Of a stretch of 64,000 nucleotides of DNA, positions 8,954 to 16,801 are shown piece after piece. Position 1 is the first letter of the stretch, and each line of letters begins with the position of its first letter. The DNA comes from an uncultured Alistipes sp. (GTDB lineage: Bacteria; Bacteroidota; Bacteroidia; Bacteroidales; Rikenellaceae). The stretch is taken from positions 1-64,000 of the forward strand of contig CAJUAV010000008.1 in the NCBI GenBank assembly GCA_910584485.1, given 5' to 3'. A program made the position numbers and the translations under genes. The notes beneath the pieces were generated by a model. It was given only the letters and a program-made list of their open reading frames with translations. It did not search any database and had not been told where the DNA came from.

Positions 8954-9004
8954 CGTATACAGATTCTTTCTTTCGTAACACAGGCGCTGCGGGCGGCATG
9001 GGGC

Positions 9005-9155
9005 ATTCGCGAGAAGCAGCCCTCTGCCAAGAGGGGGGCTTTCAGCGCGATTCCCGACTCGGGACGGAGCTTGCGAAGGAACGCTGCATGCGGGCCTCCG
9101 CGGGGCGAAGCGACGGCCCACCGACGGCTCCGCCATCGAATCCGCCTCGACAAAC
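9005..9155. repeat. GC-rich dispersed intergenic repeat
   Basis: The 296-bp gap between rlmB and the ABC-F gene holds a copy of the dispersed repeat: GGGACGGAGCTTGCGAAG at 9061-9078, then a palindromic core at 9090-9140 starting GCGGGCCTCCGCGGGGCGAA and ending CCGCCATCGAA. No convincing promoter or gene was seen. Confidence 0.5.
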
Positions 9156-9249
9156 CGCCCGGGACCGACGTGCGCGCATCTTACTCGGGACGAAACCGGC
9201 GAAGCGCTCGCGCTGAAAAACCGGCCCGCCGCTTCCTTCCGAGATCAGA

Positions 9250-11184
9250 TCACCCCTCCTCGGTCACCTCCAGCTCATAGGAGGCCTTCTCCCACTCGTG
9301 CATCTGGTGATCGTACTGCGCCTTGAGGTCGTTGTAGGCCTTGTAGTCGGCCTCGTCGTAGGCCGTCGCGGCGGCGAACTTGGCGTCGTAGGCAGCGATC
9401 CGCCGCTCCAGGTCGGAGAGCGAAGCCTCGATCGTCTCGACCGTCTTGCGCAGTTTGCGCAGCAGCTTCTCCTGCTCCTTCTTCTGTTCATAGCTCTGCT
9501 TGCCCCCTTCGGCCGCAGCAGCCGGAGCCGCGGCGGGTGTCGGACGGTCGCGGCGCTCGATCTCCTGCAACGACGCCAGCCGCCGTTTTTCGAGGAAGTA
9601 GTAGATGCCGCCCAGGTACTCCTGCACGCCGCCGTCGCGAAACTCGTAGATCTTGTCGACCATGCCGTCCAGGAACTCGCGGTCGTGCGAGACGACAATC
9701 ACCGTACCGTCGTATTTCAGGATGGCGCTCTTCAGAATATCTTTCGAGCGCATGTCCATGTGGTTCGTCGGCTCGTCGAGCACGAGCAGGTTGCGCGGTT
9801 CGAGCATCATGCGCGCCATGGCCAGACGCGCCCGCTCGCCGCCCGAGAGCACCTTCACCTTCTTGTCGATATCCTCGCCGCGGAAGAGGAAGGCGCCCAG
9901 AATATCGCGCAGGCGGGTGCGGATATCCCCCACCGCCACCCGATCGAGCGTGTCGTAGACCGTGAAATCGCCCTCCATCAAGTCGTCCTGGTTCTGGGCG
10001 TAGTAGCCGATATTGACGTTGGCGCCGAGGCGGATCGACCCCTCGGTGGGGGTCAGCTGCCCGACGATCATGCGCGCCAGCGTGGTCTTGCCCTCGCCGT
10101 TGCGCCCGACGAGCGCGATACGGTCGCCCTTCTCGATCGTGAAATCGGCCCCGCTGAAGACGTGCTTCGCACCGAACGACATGCCCGCCTCGCGGATCTC
10201 GGCCACGATCTGTCCCGAGCGCGGCGCGGGCGGGAACTTGATGTTGAGCGCCGCCGTATCCTCCTCGTCGATTTCGAGCCGTTCGAGGCGTTCGAGCTGC
10301 TTGATGCGCGACTGCACCTGGTTCGACTTGGTCGGCTTATAACGGAACTTCTCGATGAACTCCTCCGTCTTCTCGATCAGGCGCTGCTGGTTCTCGTAGG
10401 CCGCCTTCTGCTGCGCCCGACGCTCGGCCCGCAGCTCGACGTACTTCGAATAGGAGACCTTGTAGTCGGTCACCCGTCCCAGCGAAAGCTCCACCGTGCG
10501 CGTGGTGACGTTGTCCAGAAAGGCGCGGTCGTGCGAAATGAGCAGCACGGCGCCGTTGTAGTTCTTCAGGTACTCTTCGAGCCACTGGATCGACTCGATG
10601 TCGAGGTGGTTCGTCGGCTCGTCGAGCAGAAAGATCGAGGGACGCCGCAGGAGGAGCTTGGCCAGCTCGATGCGCATGCGCCAGCCGCCCGAGAACTCGC
10701 TCGTGGCACGGCCGAAATCGCTCCGCTTGAAGCCCAGGCCGAGCAGTGTCTTCTCGATGTCGGCCTCGCGCGTGTCGCCGCCCAGCAGGTGGTAACGGTC
10801 CTGCGCCTCGTTGAGCTGCAAGAGCAGCTGCGAGTAGGCTTCGCTCTCGTAGTCGGTGCGCTCGGCGATCTCGGTCGTCAGGCGCTCGATGTCGGCTTCG
10901 AGCCGAAGCACCTCCTCGAACGCCTTGCCCGTCTCCTCGACGAGCGACGTCGTGTCGGCCACGCGCATCGTCTGCGGCAGGTAGCCGACCGTGCAGTCGC
11001 CGTTGATCGTCACGGCGCCCGACGTGGGCTGCTGCTCGCCCGTAATCAGACGCAGCAGGGTCGTCTTGCCCGCACCGTTGCGCCCCACCAGGCCGATGCG
11101 GTCCTTGGGGTTTATCAGGAAGGAAATATTGTCGAAAAGGGTCCAGCCTCCGTAGGAGACGGTGAGGTTGTCGAGTGAAATCAT
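9250..11184 (-). CDS. ABC-F family ATP-binding protein
   Basis: The 644-residue soluble protein has two ABC ATPase domains and no membrane segments. Walker A motifs are GRNGAGKT (about 35-42) and GRNGEGKT (about 345-352); signatures are FSGGWRMR and LSGGERAR; Walker B motifs are LLDEPTNHLD and LVLDEPTNHMD. The domains are separated by a basic inter-domain linker (about 235-300). The C-terminus (about 550-640) is a Lys/Glu-rich coiled coil as in Uup-like members. ABC-F proteins act on ribosomes; whether this is a translation factor or a resistance type cannot be told. It lies six bases after rpe, so the two probably form an operon. Confidence 0.93.
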   Translation of the reverse strand: MISLDNLTVSYGGWTLFDNISFLINPKDRIGLVGRNGAGKTTLLRLITGEQQPTSGAVTINGDCTVGYLPQTMRVADTTSLVEETGKAFEEVLRLEADIERLTTEIAERTDYESEAYSQLLLQLNEAQDRYHLLGGDTREADIEKTLLGLGFKRSDFGRATSEFSGGWRMRIELAKLLLRRPSIFLLDEPTNHLDIESIQWLEEYLKNYNGAVLLISHDRAFLDNVTTRTVELSLGRVTDYKVSYSKYVELRAERRAQQKAAYENQQRLIEKTEEFIEKFRYKPTKSNQVQSRIKQLERLERLEIDEEDTAALNIKFPPAPRSGQIVAEIREAGMSFGAKHVFSGADFTIEKGDRIALVGRNGEGKTTLARMIVGQLTPTEGSIRLGANVNIGYYAQNQDDLMEGDFTVYDTLDRVAVGDIRTRLRDILGAFLFRGEDIDKKVKVLSGGERARLAMARMMLEPRNLLVLDEPTNHMDMRSKDILKSAILKYDGTVIVVSHDREFLDGMVDKIYEFRDGGVQEYLGGIYYFLEKRRLASLQEIERRDRPTPAAAPAAAAEGGKQSYEQKKEQEKLLRKLRKTVETIEASLSDLERRIAAYDAKFAAATAYDEADYKAYNDLKAQYDHQMHEWEKASYELEVTEEG

Positions 11185-11190
11185 CTTGTT

Positions 11191-11841
11191 TCAGGCGTGT
11201 AACATGTTTGCGATCTCCGCCTCGGGGTCCGCGGCCCTGAAGACCGAGCTGCCCGCGACCAGCACGTCGGCGCCCGCCTCGAAGAGCACGCGGGCGTTGG
11301 CCGACGAAATGCCGCCGTCGACCTCGATGAGCAGTCCGGGGTTCAGCTCGTCGGCCATGCGGCGCAGGGCGGCGATGCGGTCGAGCGAGGCGGGCATGAA
11401 CCGTTGGCCGCCGAAGCCGGGTTCGACGCTCATCACGAGCACCATGTCGACCGACGGCAGCACCTCGCGGAGCGCCTCGACGGGGGTGGCGGGCTTGATC
11501 GAAATGCCGACCGCGGCGCCGCTTTCGCGGATGAGCGAAATGCAGTGCGCGGCATCGTCCGTCGCTTCGAGGTGGAAGGTGATCCGATCGGCGCCGTCGT
11601 GGGCGAAGCGCGCCGCGTAGCGCTCGGGCGCCGTAATCATCAAGTGGACGTCGAGCGGCTTCGCGGTCGCCCGTCGCACGGCCCGCAGCACGGAGAATCC
11701 GAAGGAGATGTTGGGGACGAAAACGCCGTCCATGACATCGACGTGGACCCAGGCGGCCTCGCTGCGATCCACCATCCGCACGTCGCGCTCCAGGTGGCCG
11801 AAATCGGCCGCCAAAACCGAAGGGGCTATGATTCGTTGCAT
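11191..11841 (-). CDS. rpe: Ribulose-phosphate 3-epimerase
   Basis: Interconverts ribulose-5-phosphate and xylulose-5-phosphate in the pentose phosphate pathway. The 216-residue TIM barrel shows the metal/catalytic blocks HVDVMDGVFVPN (about 33-44), DVHLMI, VMSVEPGFGGQRF and EVDGGI, as expected. It is the first gene of a two-gene unit with the ABC-F ATPase; a TACCTTTG box stands 24 bases upstream. Confidence 0.96.
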   Translation of the reverse strand: MQRIIAPSVLAADFGHLERDVRMVDRSEAAWVHVDVMDGVFVPNISFGFSVLRAVRRATAKPLDVHLMITAPERYAARFAHDGADRITFHLEATDDAAHCISLIRESGAAVGISIKPATPVEALREVLPSVDMVLVMSVEPGFGGQRFMPASLDRIAALRRMADELNPGLLIEVDGGISSANARVLFEAGADVLVAGSSVFRAADPEAEIANMLHA

Positions 11842-11864
11842 AAGAAATGTTGCTCTTCGACAGG

Positions 11865-11872
11865 CAAAGGTA
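11865..11872 (-). promoter_or_regulatory. -7 element of the rpe promoter
   Basis: The minus strand reads TACCTTTG, a full TAnnTTTG match, 24 bases before the rpe ATG. Confidence 0.6.
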
Positions 11873-11992
11873 CGGATAAAAAACGAGAGTACGAACGATG
11901 CGGGAGAAGAATGCGCCGCGCAGATCCGGAGCGGTATTTTCGGCGAAACGAAAGAAAAAAGCGGATCGCGGACGATTTCCGATAAAAAACGG

Positions 11993-12000
11993 TATCTTTG
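11993..12000 (+). promoter_or_regulatory. -7 element preceding the structured leader
   Basis: TATCTTTG on the plus strand. The expected transcription start, several bases downstream, coincides with the 5' side of a strong hairpin at 12004-12028. Confidence 0.6.
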
Positions 12001-12003
12001 TAC

Positions 12004-12255
12004 TCGGCATTCCCGCGGGGAGTGCCGACATACGAACGAAACGAAGCGTTATGCTTTTCTTGCAATCGGAAATGTGAGAAACTTCCAATTGTCGGCAAGA
12101 GAGTGTGACGGCTCGCGCATGGGCGTGGGCCGATTTACTGCATCTGCCGATAAGGTACTCTCACAACCTCCGATTGAAGATGCGGCGTATCGGTGCCACG
12201 CTTCTTTCTTTAAAAGCGCTTTTCAGGCATCGGAGAGCGGCAACAGGTATTTGTT
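12004..12255 (+). ncRNA. Structured RNA: long 5' leader or small RNA
   Basis: About 250 bases lie between a consensus -7 box and the next ATG with no plausible ORF of their own. Three strong hairpins are visible: 12004-12014/12018-12028 (11 bp); 12058-12071/12083-12100 (interrupted, outer TCTTG/CAAGA); and 12109-12118/12123-12132 (10 bp, loop ATGG). The loop of hairpin 2 (TGTGAGA, 12073-12079) is perfectly complementary to TCTCACA at 12159-12165, which also competes with a GAGAGT/ACTCTC pairing. I do not recognise the family. It could be a cis-regulatory leader or an independent sRNA. Confidence 0.4.
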
Positions 12256-12831
12256 ATGAAAAAGCTTGCATGGATGATGCTGGCATGTATCTGCGCTTTC
12301 ACGGCGCATGCGCAGGAAAAAGACGTCACCCGATTTCTCGGCATTCCCGTCGACGGGAGCAAATCGGCCATGATCCAAAAGTTGAAGGAGAAAGGGTTTC
12401 GCAGCAGCGCGGAAGACAGCGGCATTTTGGAGGGCGAGTTCAACGGAACAAAAGTCAATATCCATATCGTTACGAATAACGGCAAAGTTTACCGTATCGT
12501 TGTCTTCGACAAGAATATGAGCAACGAAACCCAGATCAAAATCCGTTTCAATTTGCTGTGTCGGCAATTCGAAAACAGTCTGAAATACCTGTCGACGGGC
12601 GATTGGACCATACCCGAGGGCGAAGATATAGGATATGAAACGGTTGTTCATAAAAAACGCTACCAAGCTGCCTTTTATCAAAGACCGCAAAACAGCGATT
12701 TAACGGCTTTCGCAAATTCGGGCTATCAAAACAAATCGGTCTGGTTCATGATCGCGGAGCACCTCGGGAAATACCATATCGCGCTATTTTACGACAACGG
12801 ATACAACCAGGCGAACGGAGAAGATTTGTAG
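12256..12831 (+). CDS. Hypothetical secreted protein
   Basis: The 191-residue product begins with a clear Sec signal peptide (MKKLAWMMLACICAFTAHA, cleavage before QE). The mature part opens with VTRFLGIPVDGSKSAMIQKLKEKGF, a pattern I associate with small uncharacterised Bacteroidales exported proteins; this is recall, not a search. No catalytic motif was seen. The gene is less GC-rich than its neighbours, suggesting different ancestry. It follows the structured leader described above and is probably its own transcription unit. Confidence 0.75.
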   Translation: MKKLAWMMLACICAFTAHAQEKDVTRFLGIPVDGSKSAMIQKLKEKGFRSSAEDSGILEGEFNGTKVNIHIVTNNGKVYRIVVFDKNMSNETQIKIRFNLLCRQFENSLKYLSTGDWTIPEGEDIGYETVVHKKRYQAAFYQRPQNSDLTAFANSGYQNKSVWFMIAEHLGKYHIALFYDNGYNQANGEDL

Positions 12832-12863
12832 CCTTGACCGACACTTTTTCGGGGAAAAACCGC

Positions 12864-12871
12864 TACCTTTG
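12864..12871 (+). promoter_or_regulatory. -7 element of the rmuC promoter
   Basis: TACCTTTG, an exact consensus match, 45 bases before the rmuC ATG. Confidence 0.6.
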
Positions 12872-12915
12872 TCAACAGCGGACGATGCGTCCGATCCGAA
12901 AAGTCGTTATATATA

Positions 12916-14259
12916 ATGTATATCATCCTCCTGCTTCTTTCGGCGGCCGTCGCCGTCATCGCCCTGGCGGGGGCGCTCGTCGCCCGCCGCGAACGTCTTG
13001 CCGCCGACACCGTTGCGCGCGAGGCGCAGGCCGAAGCGCTCCGTCAGCGCGACGAGCGGGCGCGCGCCGAAGCCGAACTGGCCGCCGCCCGCGCCGAGCT
13101 GACGGCGGTGCAGCGGGCCCGCGCCGCCGAAATCGAGGCTCTGCAACGGCAGCAGAAGGAGGAGCGCGCGGCCGAGCAGAGCCGCCTCGAAGCGCAGCAG
13201 GAGCAGCTGAAGGCGCAGTTCCGCAACCTGGCGACCGAGATTCTGGGCGAGCAGTCGAAACAGTTCCGCGAGACGAGCCGCGAGTCGCTCGACGTGCTGC
13301 TGAAGCCCTTCCGCGACAACATCACGGAGTTCCGCGAGCGGGTCGAGCGCATCTACTCGCACGAAAACGAGCAGCGCGGCGAGCTCAAGAACGAGCTCAA
13401 GAACCTCATGGAGCTCAACCGCCGCATCACGACCGAGACGACCCACCTGACGAACGCCCTGCGCGGCAACTCGAAGGTGCAGGGCGACTGGGGCGAGACG
13501 ATGCTCGAAACGATCCTCGACAGCTCGTCACTCGTCAAAGGGCTCCACTACGAGACGCAGTGCAACCTCAAGGATGCCGAGGGGCGCAACCTGCGGCCCG
13601 ACGTGGTGCTGAAGCTGCCCGAGGGGAAACGGATCGTGATCGACTCGAAGGTCTCGCTGACGGCCTACGTCGCCTGCACGGCGGCCGAAAGCGAGGAGGA
13701 ACGCCGCCGCCACCTCGCGGCCCACGTCGCCTCCGTACGGCAGCACGTGCAGGAGCTGGCGCGCAAGGAGTACCAGCGGCTGCTCGATTCGCCCGACCTG
13801 GTGGTTCTCTTCGTGGCGAACGAACCCGCCTACCTCGAGGCGCTCAAGGCCGACGCCTCGATCTGGAACGACGCCTACGAACGGAAGGTGCTGCTTTCGT
13901 CGCCGACGAACCTCTTCGCCCTGCTGAAGCTCGTCGCCGACCTCTGGAAATACGACGCACAGGACAAGAACACGAAGCGGATCGCCGAATGCGGTCTGAA
14001 GCTCTACGAACAGGCCGTCGCCTTCACCGCTTCGCTCGAATCGGTCGGCACGGCCCTCGGCAAGGCGCAGGAGGCCTACGCCGACGCCCGCAAGCGCCTC
14101 GCCTCGGGCAACAACAACCTCGTACGCGTGGGGCTTCAGCTCAAGGAGACGGCCCGCCTGCAAAGCAAAAAGAGCTTTTCGGCCGCGTTGCAGGAGCAAG
14201 CCGAGAGCGAAGAGGCCGCAGGGGCGGCCGAATCCGCCCTGCCGCCGCAGGCCGAGTGA
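12916..14259 (+). CDS. rmuC: DNA recombination protein RmuC
   Basis: The 447-residue product has an N-terminal membrane anchor (residues 2-22), a long Ala/Glu/Arg-rich coiled coil (about 25-115) and the RmuC nuclease-like domain (about 130-420), with landmarks QGDWGETMLETILDSS and RNLRPDVVLKLPEGK and a VIDSKVSLTAY block. RmuC limits inversions and rearrangements at short inverted repeats in E. coli. The Ala/Glu-rich tail is non-conserved. Its own promoter box precedes it. Confidence 0.93.
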   Translation: MYIILLLLSAAVAVIALAGALVARRERLAADTVAREAQAEALRQRDERARAEAELAAARAELTAVQRARAAEIEALQRQQKEERAAEQSRLEAQQEQLKAQFRNLATEILGEQSKQFRETSRESLDVLLKPFRDNITEFRERVERIYSHENEQRGELKNELKNLMELNRRITTETTHLTNALRGNSKVQGDWGETMLETILDSSSLVKGLHYETQCNLKDAEGRNLRPDVVLKLPEGKRIVIDSKVSLTAYVACTAAESEEERRRHLAAHVASVRQHVQELARKEYQRLLDSPDLVVLFVANEPAYLEALKADASIWNDAYERKVLLSSPTNLFALLKLVADLWKYDAQDKNTKRIAECGLKLYEQAVAFTASLESVGTALGKAQEAYADARKRLASGNNNLVRVGLQLKETARLQSKKSFSAALQEQAESEEAAGAAESALPPQAE

Positions 14260-14561
14260 TCCCCGATAAGCGGGGCTTCGACAGCGCGGCAAAGAGCCCG
14301 ATCGAGCGACGAGCCGCAAGAGGGCGCAGCAGGTGCCCGGCAAAGCGGCAAGAACCCCGACAAGCACCGTCAGCAGTCCGACGAAGCGGCAAAGGGCCCG
14401 TTCGCGAAGGGACGGCAAGAGGGCGCAGCGGCCGCCAGACAGGATGGCACGCGCCCCGCTTCGAGCGTCGCCGAACCGCCCCGCGGGGCCTTCGAACGAA
14501 AAAAGCGCCTTTGCGACCGCATTTTTTTCGGCAAAGGCTTTGGAGATTCGATTTTTTCCGC
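14260..14561. other. Intergenic region with weak direct repeats
   Basis: About 300 bases between rmuC and the tRNA promoter contain no convincing gene. A CCCCG/CGGGG hairpin just after the rmuC stop (14262-14276) could be a weak terminator. Two diverged direct copies of a roughly 50-bp block (about 14286-14335 and 14389-14436) share GCGGCAAAG and GGCAAGAGGGCGCAGC. Confidence 0.35.
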
Positions 14562-14569
14562 TACATTTG
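14539..14569 (+). promoter_or_regulatory. tRNA-Ala promoter
   Basis: TTTG at 14539-14542, a 19-bp spacer and TACATTTG at 14562-14569 match the consensus exactly. The tRNA begins 11 bases later. Confidence 0.8.
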
Positions 14570-14579
14570 CACTCGCAAT

Positions 14580-14653
<74 letters not shown>

Positions 14654-14657
14654 CGAA

Positions 14658-14689
14658 AGAGTTACCTGCAAAAGGCAACTCTTTTTTTT
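14658..14689 (+). terminator. Terminator after tRNA-Ala
   Basis: A stem of 14658-14667 with 14673-14682 (one mismatch), loop GCAAA, is followed by an uninterrupted T run to 14689. It ends only ten bases before the ispE ATG. Confidence 0.85.
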
Positions 14690-14698
14690 CGTATCATC

Positions 14699-15505
14699 AT
14701 GAAGATCCGAGCCAACTGCAAAATCAACCTCGGGCTGGACGTGCTGCGCCGCCGCACGGACGGCTACCACGAACTGGAAACGGTGATGCTCCCCGTGCGG
14801 GGGCTCTACGACGAGCTGGAGATCGAGCGTACCGCCGAAAAAGGGGTCCGCTTCGAGAACCGCGGCCTGGCGGTCGACTGTCCCACGGAGGAGAACATCT
14901 GCCTGCGCGCCTTCCGTCTCATGCACGACCGCTACGGCGTCGACGGCTTGCGCATCCTGCTCGACAAACGCGTGCCGTTCGGAGCGGGACTCGGAGGCGG
15001 CTCGGCCGATGCCACGGCCGTCGTCCTGGCCGCGAACGAGCTCTTCGGACTCCGCCTGTCGGAGGCGGAGCTCATCGACTGCGCCGCAGCCCTCGGCAGC
15101 GACACCGCCTTCTTCGTCCGCAACACGCCGCAGCTCTGCACGGGACGCGGCGAGCGGATGGAGCCGATCGATCTGCCGCTGGAGGGGCTCTGGATCGCGC
15201 TGGTCAAACCCGACGTCCGCGTCTCGACGCGCGAAGCCTATGCGGGGGTCCGTCCGCAGCTGCCCGCCACCCCGCTGCGCGAACGCCTCGCGCGGCCGAT
15301 CGCCGAGTGGCAGAACACCGTCGGCAACGATTTCGAGCCCTCGGTCTTCGCCGCCTACCCCGAGCTGGCGGCCGTCAAGGCGGCGCTGCTCGACGCGGGA
15401 GCGCGCTACGCCGCCATGTCGGGCAGCGGCTCGACCCTCTTCGGCCTCTTCGACGACGAGGCGGCGGCCCGACGCATCGCCACCCCATTCCGTTATCCGC
15501 TATAG
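14699..15505 (+). CDS. ispE: 4-diphosphocytidyl-2-C-methyl-D-erythritol kinase
   Basis: ATP-dependent kinase of the MEP isoprenoid pathway. The 268-residue GHMP kinase has an N-terminal KINLGLDVLRRRTDGYHELET block, the glycine-rich ATP loop PFGAGLGGGSADATA (about 92-106) and a C-terminal MSGSGSTLFGLF motif. The ATG was chosen because it begins at the conserved family N-terminus. There is no promoter between the tRNA terminator and this ATG, so expression may come from read-through. The GSCFA gene follows five bases later. Confidence 0.95.
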   Translation: MKIRANCKINLGLDVLRRRTDGYHELETVMLPVRGLYDELEIERTAEKGVRFENRGLAVDCPTEENICLRAFRLMHDRYGVDGLRILLDKRVPFGAGLGGGSADATAVVLAANELFGLRLSEAELIDCAAALGSDTAFFVRNTPQLCTGRGERMEPIDLPLEGLWIALVKPDVRVSTREAYAGVRPQLPATPLRERLARPIAEWQNTVGNDFEPSVFAAYPELAAVKAALLDAGARYAAMSGSGSTLFGLFDDEAAARRIATPFRYPL

Positions 15506-15509
15506 GCCG

Positions 15510-16490
15510 ATGAAATTCCGCACCGAACTCCGCGTCGCCCCCTTCGACCGCCCGATCGGCTTCGACGAACAGGTGCTGGCCCTCGGTTCCTGCTTCGCCG
15601 ACGAACTCCGCACGCGCCTCGCGGCCCTGAAATTCCGCATCGCGGGCAATTTCGCCGGTCCCCTCTTCAACCCCGAATCGATCGCCGCAGCCATCGACCG
15701 CGCCGCCGCTGAACAACCCTACACGATGACCGACCTCGCGCGCGACGACGAGGGGATGTGGTTCTGCTACGACACGGCGACCCGCTTCGACGATCCCGAT
15801 CCCGCGCAGGTCGTCGCCCGCTGCAACGCGGCGCAGAAGGCGTTGCGGGAAACGCTCGCCGCAGCGCGCCATGTGATCGTCACCTTCGGCACGGCGCAGG
15901 TCTACCGCCTGCGCGAGACGGGTGCCGTCGTCGCCAACTGCCACCGCCGCCCCGCCGCCCTCTTCCGCCGCGAACGGCTCGGGGTCGATGCGATCGTCGA
16001 ACGCTGGTCGGAGCTCCTCGCAGGCCCCTTGAGCGGCCGCCGGCTGATCCTGACCGTCAGCCCGATCCGCCACATCGGCGACGGCCTCGAAGCGAACGCC
16101 GTCAGCAAAGCCGTGCTGCGCGTGGCGGCTGCCGAGCTCGCCGAACGCCACCCCGACACGGTGCGCTATTTCCCCGCCTACGAAATCCTGACGGACGACC
16201 TGCGCGACTACCGCTTCTACGCCGACGATCTGGTCCACCCCGCGCCGCAGGCTGTCGATTACATCCTCGAACGCTTCGCCGAGACGGCTTTCACCCCCGA
16301 GACGCGCCGCCGCGCCGCCGAGGTCGAACGCCTCGTCGCCTTCTGCCGCCATACGCCGCGCCGCGCGGGTTCCGAAGCCGACCGACGCGCCTGCGCCGAG
16401 CAGCTCGCCGCTCTCGAACGGTTCGAAGCCGAGAGCGGAATCGATTTTAAGGAGGAGATCGCACAATTGAAGGGGCGGATATCCCGTTAA
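15510..16490 (+). CDS. GSCFA domain protein
   Basis: The 326-residue product carries the family-defining GSCFADEL motif near residue 29, and later VTFGTAQVYR, LILTVSPIRH and FYADDLVHPAPQAVDYI blocks. The Gly-Ser and Asp-x-x-His elements recall SGNH/GDSL hydrolases, so an esterase-like activity is plausible but not established for the family. No signal peptide. It directly follows ispE, which is a frequent pairing in Bacteroidales as I recall it. Confidence 0.85.
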   Translation: MKFRTELRVAPFDRPIGFDEQVLALGSCFADELRTRLAALKFRIAGNFAGPLFNPESIAAAIDRAAAEQPYTMTDLARDDEGMWFCYDTATRFDDPDPAQVVARCNAAQKALRETLAAARHVIVTFGTAQVYRLRETGAVVANCHRRPAALFRRERLGVDAIVERWSELLAGPLSGRRLILTVSPIRHIGDGLEANAVSKAVLRVAAAELAERHPDTVRYFPAYEILTDDLRDYRFYADDLVHPAPQAVDYILERFAETAFTPETRRRAAEVERLVAFCRHTPRRAGSEADRRACAEQLAALERFEAESGIDFKEEIAQLKGRISR

Positions 16491-16551
16491 ATCTTCGTAC
16501 CTTTGGCGCTGCCCGAGGCGACGCGCCGCCGAATGAACCGTTGACGCGCTG

Positions 16552-16774
16552 TTTGGCTTCGCCGAAGGTACTCCGCCTCGGCAAAATGCAAATAAATTTG
16601 CTTTTGCCGGCGTTTTTGGGTCGACCTTTGGCTCCGCCGAAAGCACTCCGCCTCGGCAAAATGCAAATAAATTTGCTTTTGCCGGCGTTTTGGGTCGACC
16701 TTTGGCTCCGCCGAAGGTACTCCGCCTCGGCAAAATGCAAATAAATTTGCTTTTGCGCTCGGCTTATTCGTACC
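16552..16774 (+). repeat. Three tandem 74-75 bp promoter-bearing repeats
   Basis: Units at 16552-16626, 16627-16700 and 16701-16774 are nearly identical. Each opens with TTTGGCTCCGCCGAA (TTTGGCTTCG in the first) and contains CTCGGCAAAATGCAAATAAA followed by TTTGCTTTTGC. The third ends so that TTTG (16746-16749), a 21-bp spacer and TACCTTTG (16771-16778) form a promoter. An older partial unit starts with TACCTTTG at 16498. Related arrays lie at 20209-20366 and 26167-26390. Confidence 0.85.
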
Positions 16775-16778
16775 TTTG
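16746..16778 (+). promoter_or_regulatory. Promoter supplied by the repeat array
   Basis: TTTG at 16746-16749, a 21-bp spacer and TACCTTTG at 16771-16778, ending 23 bases before the ATG of the phosphatase-fold gene. It would drive the operon through DUF2851. Confidence 0.65.
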
Positions 16779-16801
16779 CCTTTCGAAACTCCGAAAAAAC
16801 G

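Noticed and set aside
14260..14579. A small gene after rmuC
   Set aside because: Open frames here share repeated GGCAAGAGGGCGCAGC blocks and have no start context or conserved motif; more likely decayed repeat DNA.
16552..16774. CRISPR array
   Set aside because: Units are contiguous 74-75 bp copies with no variable spacers and no cas genes nearby.
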